Assembly: GCA_001579985.1 (NCBI GenBank)
Contig: LRSR01010157.1
Coordinates: 1 to 25,519 of the forward strand
Source of the DNA: Hypsibius dujardini
Lineage: Eukaryota > Tardigrada > Eutardigrada > Parachela > Hypsibiidae
Direction: 5' to 3'
Length of the DNA stretch: 25,519 nt
The position numbers and the translations under genes were made by a program. Position 1 is the stretch's first letter. The number at the start of each line of letters is the position of its first letter. The notes below the pieces were generated by a model. It was not told the DNA's origin and ran no database searches. It saw nothing but the letters and a program-made list of their open reading frames with translations. Positions 20,401-25,519 of this stretch are shown in pieces.

Positions 20401-23400
20401 AAAAACACTTTTTCCAGTTGGACGTGTCACATGGGTGGGCTATTGCGAAGCTAATCAGTCTCACATGTGACGCGTACTGTTATTTGAATTATAACTTTTT
20501 AACGCAACCAGACCGCTAAATCCGCACCGCTAATTTCATTGCCGCTACGTCCTCTAATTGGAATCACCGCTACGCTGACGTACTTGACCGCTAAATTAGC
20601 GGCACAGCTCTGCTCCGCTCCCTGATGCCAGAAAAATACTTGGCTGATGACAATCGATTAAAATAAAATTTCGAATTGAGGTTGTATCAAAATAATTATT
20701 ATTTAATGCATTCCGATAAATGGTCATTTTTACAGCATAGGTTACGGAAAACGGAATTTTCCAGTGTTTTCCCAACTTGGACGTTTCGCCAAAAAATAGT
20801 TTTTATTTAGTCGCGCTTGAAATGAGTTTTGAAATGATCACTAATGTTGCACTCATATGAAAAAACTAAACGTAAACATTTGGCGTTCCACCTCCCTCCC
20901 ACGTAAGCATTATACCTCCTATTCCTTCTTGTTTGCCTGTCTCAATGGGTCCTTTTCAGTCACACTTCTCATCCTAATGGTGAAGTCAATACAGCGAGTA
21001 GCAGACTAATTAGAAATAAAAAGTATCGCTATTTGTATTGTCATTTCCTTTTTATGTAGTCTCTGTTGGACTTGAAAAAGGAGTACGACCTTTTCCTCGA
21101 GAAATCCTTCAAAAAAGACCAACGCTTCCGTCGGATGATCGCCGACGATTTCGAGTACTTTTTCAATCTAAACAAACGGGCGCCGGAGCTGCTCTCACTC
21201 TTCATCGATGAGCAGCTAAAGAACGGCAACAAAAATGTGGGTGTTGACTTTGAAAACCCCTAATAGTTGTAAGCTTTCAATTTTTAAATCTCTACAATAT
21301 TTACTTGCAGAAACTTTCTAGTCCCTACTTTTGAAATACGAATAAGATCAAAATACAATTAGTTAAAAAAACTCGGTTTTGTGTGGTAAAATAATTTTAA
21401 CAACCAATGTTTCGAATTTCAAATAAAACAGTCAAGCTTTTTTAAATGACGAAACTTTATTTTACGCCATCTGAACAAAATTATGCCGTCTTCCAGCTAA
21501 CAGAGCAGCAAATTAACACCACATTAGCCCAATCTATGACCTTGTTCCGGTACCTCCACGAGAAGGACGTCTTTGAGCGTTTCTACAAGCATCACTTGGC
21601 GCGGCGACTTCTGGCTTCAAGAACAACTCCAGACGAATCTGAGAAAGCAATGCTCTCCAAGCTGCGTCACGAATGTGGCTATAGTTACACGTCCAAGTTG
21701 GAAGGGATGTACCGTGACATCCTAGTCTCTGCGACGTTCAACGACAAATTCCGTGATTTCTGTTTCCAGTCGGATGTAAGTAGACACATGACCTTTCCAA
21801 GGTCTGCCAATATTCAGGGGGACGTATAAATACAGTGTATGTCCTGATTCTGTAGATACCACCACTGTCAATCGACCTAAGCGTGCAAGTTTTAACCACT
21901 GGATTTTGGCCCATGCCACCCGCCACCGCAAATGTCCACTTACCTAACGATATTCAAAAAGGATTCCTGGAATTTCGAAAGTACGAATGGATAAGAAAAA
22001 TTAATGAGCCCACTTGAGTCTGTCTGTCTGTATGGCTGGTTGTCTGTCTGTCTGTCTCTCTGTGTCTGTCTGTGTCTGTCTGTTTGTCTGTCTGTTTGTC
22101 TGTTTGTCTGTCTATCTGTCTATCTGTTTGCTGATTATCTTTCCCTCTTTTCTCACTTGTCTTTGTTTGAAAGTAAAGAGTAAGTCAAGGTCACATCCCT
22201 GCAGTATGCATATTGTACACAACATAATTTGCCAAGTCCACAGTTGAGTCACCGTTATCCGTTGCAGGTTATATTTGGACACGCACAACGGTCGCCAATT
22301 GAGTCTGCAAAACAACCTGGGTACCGCGGAAATGAGTGCGGAGTTTTACGGAGCCCCCGCTATCAACGAAAAAGCTCCCATCGAGACGAGCCCGGCCACG
22401 GCGAAAATGGTCCGCCGACACATCCTGCAAGTGACCACCTACCAGATGTGCGTGTTGATGCTGTTCAACCAGCAACCCGAGTGGTCCTATCAAGACATTT
22501 TAACAGCTTCTGCTATTCCGGAGAAAGATTTGAAGAGGACCATCGCAACCCTCTCGACCGGGAAGATCCGGATACTGCTGAAACTCGGTGGAGGCAAATT
22601 CACCGGTAAAGAAAGTATTGGCAGCGGTGTAATATGAAGGGAAATGCCGAAACAATATATATCAATATATTATTATAGGATATAATAGGATAGTGCCAGG
22701 CCATTGGGCAAATTTCGAGTTAATTTAAACAAAGAACGATTCCATTCCAAACGCCCATACGTTGGGAGGTACAAGCTTTATTGTATTTGAGTGAAATGCA
22801 GCTACAGTATACAAACGAATATTATAATGATCCGTCGTAGAAAAGAAGACAAAAAATCGCTGTTAAAATCTGCTTGATCTGGGATTGCTTATAAGTAAAT
22901 TGTAATGTTTTGATAGATGTCTTGTTTATTTTTCACTTCTTTATAAGAGGCATGATAAGGCGTTCTTTCAATCAGACTTTTGGTTCTTTCATACATCAGC
23001 TGTTTTTTCAGCGGAAAATGCAACTTGCTTCATCATCAACGACAGCTTCTACTCGCCCCTCTACAAGGTTAAGGTCAATAGTGGTACGTATCAATCTGCG
23101 GCATCATAATAATTAATCAAATCACCAAACTAGATTAAGCCAGGTTTTAAGTAATTAAAATTCCAGTTTCACGAATAATCTAGATTAATGTTCACTAACA
23201 ATTCTAAAATCTGAATCTATTAATTTGAATAAACTAAAAATTTAAAGGGTGAAGACAATTGTCTATGACGTGTAAACGTAGTCTAACGCTTTATCTTACC
23301 GTTTGGCTGTGTTGTTTTTTTATTGTGTAGTGTCTTAGCATTTGGTCTCAATATCTATTAATTTTTTTAAACAAGACTAAGCTGAAAAATTAAACTGAAA

Positions 23401-23899
23401 AAATTCTGTCCAGATTTTGGCTCAATTTGACTAACTTTCTTAGTTTTTTTTTGATATTTTACTTTTTTATTTTATTTTAACTGAATTTTTAATTGACTAT
23501 ATTTTCTTTAAATTTGTGTTGTGTGTGTGTAGGTGTCAAGCTGGACTTTAAGGAAGAGCAGCAGGACGAGGAAATGCGAGAAGCCAAGGATAAGTTGGAG
23601 AGCGACCGCCGACATGAAGTTGACGCGGCTATCATTCGTATCATGAAGGGGCGCCAACAGTTGGACCACAGTGAACTGGTCGCCGAACTCAACGTCCAGC
23701 TCCGGCATCGATTCACCCCCACCATGGATATGGTGAAGAAGAGCATCGAGGGCCTCATCGCCAAGGACTACCTCTCTCGAACGGATGAAAACCGGTTCGT
23801 TGTGAATATATTAAGCATTTTTATAGATATTTTCAAGTGCACACTCATACTGATATGAGAATTCTTTCACACAGGTCTATCTACCGATACGTCGCCTAG
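14481..23899 (+). CDS. Cullin-3, scaffold of BTB-CUL3-RBX1 ubiquitin ligases, 13 coding exons
   Basis: Exons: 14481-14510, 14638-14835, 15870-15983, 16297-16575, 17273-17501, 19392-19540, 21060-21236, 21497-21775, 21856-21980, 22268-22605, 23012-23083, 23533-23794, 23875-23899. Phases agree throughout, giving 758 aa against 768 in human CUL3. The N-terminal cullin repeats start LRIKPFP and include STWNLL and FEELYQHAYGMHLHK, the BTB-binding side. The centre has DVFERFYKHHLARRLL and SKLEGMYRD; the cullin homology and winged-helix region has RRHILQVTTYQM and IIRIMKGR; the end is YRYVA. Lys702 in IRIMKGR corresponds to the NEDD8 acceptor (human K712). The protein holds BTB substrate adaptors at its N-terminus and RBX1/E2 at its C-terminus. 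The N-terminus is about 12 residues shorter than in human, and exon 1 uses an unusual GTTGGT donor; a further upstream coding exon is possible. Confidence 0.96.
15061..15230. repeat. 10-bp-period minisatellite in CUL3 intron 2
   Basis: About 16 consecutive units of a 10-bp repeat with consensus TTCTCAATTG run in strict register. Variants include TTCTTAATTG, CTCTTAATTG and TTCTCAAATG. No unit shows a register-shifting indel. Confidence 0.93.
15231..15869. other. Rest of CUL3 intron 2, no feature seen
   Basis: The segment is intronic and moderately AT-rich. Overlapping frames on both strands (15301-15666 antisense and 15390-15647 sense) show no recognisable motif and are treated as chance. Confidence 0.5.
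15966..16023 (+). repeat. 58-bp direct repeat, copy 1 (end of CUL3 exon 3 plus donor)
   Basis: This covers the last 18 coding bases of exon 3 (encoding DVFMYM), the donor GTTCGT and about 40 bases of intron. A second copy lies 209 bp downstream with about four mismatches. Confidence 0.93.
16107..16178. repeat. (ACAG)n-type microsatellite, CUL3 intron 3
   Basis: An imperfect run of CAGACAGACGGACAGACAAA type ends directly against copy 2 of the 58-bp repeat. Confidence 0.93.
16175..16232 (+). repeat. 58-bp direct repeat, copy 2 (duplicate exon end and splice donor)
   Basis: This nearly repeats 15966-16023, including the TTCATGTATATG exon end and the GTTCGTGG donor, but lies inside intron 3. 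It is preceded by the CAGACAG microsatellite edge, so a small alternative exon is conceivable. No evidence of use is visible. Confidence 0.92.
18122..18398. repeat. Inverted-repeat-bounded segment with a tRNA-like core
   Basis: CAACTGGTCACTGGTCAGTCC at the left (about 18129-18149) is imperfectly matched in inverted orientation by GGCTGACCATTGGTCAACC at about 18369-18387. Between them, 18206-18252 resembles the 5' half of a tRNA. It may be a short interspersed or miniature element, but no target duplication was found. Confidence 0.4.
18206..18252 (+). other. tRNA-like 5' half with an A-box (possible SINE head or tRNA fossil)
   Basis: TAGCTCAATGGTTGGAGC matches a tRNA D-arm: GCTC pairs with GAGC, and TAGCTCAATGG fits the pol III A-box. 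It is followed by CTGCC-ACAAGTG-AGCAG, an anticodon-arm-like hairpin with four of five pairs, but U33 is missing. The T-arm and B-box are not recognisable, so this is not called as a functional tRNA gene. Confidence 0.45.
19929..20612. mobile_element. hAT-like non-autonomous DNA transposon in CUL3 intron 6
   Basis: The 684-bp element has 17-bp perfect terminal inverted repeats, CAGAGCTGTGCCGCTAA. It is flanked by identical 8-bp sequences CTCCGCTC (19921-19928 and 20613-20620), the target duplication size of hAT transposons. CCGCTA/CGCTA motifs crowd both subterminal regions, nine GCTA in the left 114 bp and five in the right 100 bp, like hAT transposase-binding repeats. No transposase frame is present, so it depends on an autonomous relative. 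Confidence 0.92.
20621..21059. other. Remainder of CUL3 intron 6
   Basis: AT-rich intron sequence ending in a good acceptor (CTTTTTATGTAG). No coding or repeat structure was seen. Confidence 0.5.
22018..22130. repeat. (CTGT)n-type microsatellite, CUL3 intron 9
   Basis: An imperfect GTCTGTCTGTCTGT run of about 113 bp begins some 37 bp past the donor at 21981. It is oriented opposite to the ACAG run of intron 3 of the same gene. Confidence 0.93.
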
Positions 23900-24129
23900 C
23901 CAAATCAATGGTCATTCGTTGCTGTTGTCTTGCCAAATCAATTTTTATTTACGTTAATATGTATGAACACAATATCTCCAGCTTTCGGAAGGGCCGTTGC
24001 CTAGAATTTCGCGGCGACGTGTAGCAAACTCGCCTGACCTTGTGGAAATGGACTAACGTATTGAAGACATAGTGGAGCATACGCAATACTCTTACTGATT
24101 GCTTCAATTTGCAGTATAATACCTTTTGC

Positions 24130-24135
24130 AATAAA
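24130..24135 (+). terminator. CUL3 polyadenylation signal
   Basis: AATAAA lies 231 bp after the CUL3 stop (TAG 23897-23899). It is the first canonical signal downstream and gives a short 3'UTR. Confidence 0.7.
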
Positions 24136-24149
24136 AAGTAAAATTTGCG

Positions 24150-24696
24150 GCTTCCTTGATTTGTCCGGCTTTCTTTAACTTGTTAGATTACTAATTACAA
24201 AGCAGTTTAATCAGTTTATGATTCTATGGCGAAGACTGTCTGTGCGTCCGTCCGTCCGTCATTCAGTCCGTCTGTCTCAGTATACCTCCAAACTCATCTT
24301 TGTGTCCGTCTGCCCTAACATCTCATCCATCGCTTTTATTTTTTTATTAACCTGAGAAGAGCTATAAACAGCCTCAACTGGTGGTTAACTGATGGAAGAG
24401 CCATAAATAAGTGTTGGTTATGCTGTAATATATGTGACGTCACTTTCCCAGCTGATCACAACATGTGGCCATAATGTAGCATTATCCCAGTTATGCCGCT
24501 CAGCTCGGCCTGTACGTATAGCTGTGTGCACTGATCGAGATAAGTCTCTTGAACCGGCTAGGGCTATAATAAGGCCACGTATCTACAAGCGTACGGCTCG
24601 AAGAAGAGCAAACAGTCAAAAGAATATCTTTTTTCCTTTTCGTCCGGCTTTCTACCCAAAAAAACAAACGCGTTTTCATCACCACACATCATTTAA
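24150..24696 (+). promoter_or_regulatory. Intergenic region and probable promoter/5'UTR of the ABCB8-like gene
   Basis: A GTCC/GTCTG simple-sequence run lies at 24234-24279. A perfect palindromic TGACGTCA, the CRE/ATF-CREB consensus, lies at 24435-24442, about 255 bp before the ATG and so within plausible proximal-promoter distance. No clear TATA box in a supported position. The regulatory role is inferred from the motif only. Confidence 0.45.
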
Positions 24697-25519
24697 ATGC
24701 TTCTATCCTTGCTTCGCGGTCCACTTGTGGCCGTTCCTCGCCGCCATGGCGTCATCTTCTTGCAACGTGGACCATTCCAAAACGTCTCCTCCCTTCATCC
24801 CCTTCCCCTCCCATCCTCCTTCTCCTCTCACTTCACACCATCCACTACCCGAAGCATCCGTCAGCTTTTCACATCGTGTCTCCGTAAATGTCGGCTAAAA
24901 TCTCCGCCTTCAGCTGGGACGAAATCAAACAATGGGAGCCTGCTGTTTGCGCCATCTTTATTGGGCTGCCTCGGCGCTTACTCCGTCTTTGCCTTTCATA
25001 GGAAGCGCGCGTTCTGCGAAGCAGCTGCGGAGAACCGGCAGCAAAATCGCGTGCAGGCCTTTCGTGACGCACAGAATGAGAGTGATGTGCGGAGGAGCGC
25101 GGGTGGTGGCGGAGGAGGGGGAACATTTGATTGGAGACTCTTTTGGCAATTTCTTCGGCCGGATTTGTTACTCCTTCTCGGCGCTATTGCGGTACGATGG
25201 GCTCCTAAATTTTCCTTATGCTTATAAAAAAACTGAGGAAATCGTTGGGTCTATATGGCGCTAAAACGGTTAAATTTTTTACTCGATTTACAGGCTTGAA
25301 TTTATTTGATTGATTGGTTGATTGTTTTGGTCTTTTGGGTTATTTTGCCAAGTCATCAATCAATTGGTAGCTCGAGTTGACAAATGATGATAATTAGCGA
25401 TCAATAGACAAGTGATCAATCAATTGTACACGTTGTGTTAAGAAGTGATTTTTGCCTGTTTTTTAGTGTTCAGTATGCTTAGCGGTGGTGAACACGCAGA
25501 TCCCGCTTCTACTGGGGAA
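24697..25519 (+). CDS. ABCB8-like mitochondrial ABC half transporter, 5' part only
   Basis: Exon 1 is 24697-25191 (165 aa). Exon 2 starts at 25467 after a TTTTTTAG acceptor and runs off the window; both sides are phase 0. The start is fixed by a TAA codon directly before the ATG. The N-terminus MLLSLLRGPLVAVPRRHG is Arg-rich, has no acidic residues and suits a mitochondrial presequence. A hydrophobic stretch (SLLFAPSLLGCLGAYSVFAF) and a poly-Gly run follow. FDWRLFWQFLRPDLLLLLGA joins across the intron to VVNTQIPLLLGE, the first transmembrane helix region typical of ABCB8. ABCB8 is an inner-membrane half transporter linked to mitochondrial iron and K-ATP channel function. The ATP-binding domain lies outside the window, so ABCB10 or another mitochondrial ABCB is not fully excluded. 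Confidence 0.88.

Noticed and set aside
22014-22247. Sense frame rich in [11 protein letters not shown]
   Set aside because: A translation of the (CTGT)n microsatellite in CUL3 intron 9.
24434-24898. 154-codon frame upstream of and overlapping ABCB8-like exon 1
   Set aside because: It crosses promoter-like sequence and has no motif; only its last 50 codons, from the good-context ATG, are mentioned as a finding.
1-25519. CRISPR array, operon or other prokaryotic defence system
   Set aside because: All recognised genes are spliced animal genes; the tandem repeats are microsatellites and a 10-bp minisatellite without spacers.

Overview
This is a piece of animal (metazoan) nuclear genome. Genes are broken into many small exons by GT-AG introns of about 74 bp to 1.9 kb. 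Intergenic space and introns are AT-rich and carry DNA-transposon remnants and (ACAG)n/(CTGT)n microsatellites. The products are animal-type proteins: a heme peroxidase of the peroxidasin/myeloperoxidase superfamily, cullin-3, and a mitochondrial ABCB8-type half transporter. I could not assign a phylum. An invertebrate is most likely, judging from gene density, short introns and divergence from vertebrate orthologues. No bacterial, viral or CRISPR features were seen.

Layout: 1-5.2 kb has no gene I can support. It holds a decayed mariner element (1583-3048, TA-flanked, matching inverted ends) and a short inverted-repeat element (about 4536-4771). At 5266-13638 (+) lies a secreted heme peroxidase that I could assemble into 16 phase-consistent coding exons (912 aa). 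At 14481-23899 (+) lies CUL3, assembled into 13 phase-consistent exons (758 aa), followed by a poly(A) signal. At 24697 to the window end (+) are the first exon and the start of the second exon of an ABCB8-like mitochondrial ABC transporter.

All three genes are on the + strand with about 0.8 kb between neighbours. I see no functional link between them: the peroxidase is extracellular or secretory, CUL3 is a cytosolic/nuclear ubiquitin-ligase scaffold, and ABCB8 sits in the mitochondrial inner membrane. The array is probably ordinary eukaryotic gene neighbourhood rather than a pathway cluster.

No new multi-gene system is evident. The points worth a second look are inside the genes. Two consecutive micro-exons (24 and 15 nt) encode the peroxidase distal-histidine motif. 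The peroxidase has Val where the family has its second heme-linking Glu. CUL3 has a duplicated exon end with splice donor, a strict 10-bp-period minisatellite, and a hAT-like miniature element with a perfect 8-bp target duplication in its introns. A roughly 0.9-kb foldback palindrome lies in a peroxidase intron, and oppositely oriented microsatellites flank groups of exons.
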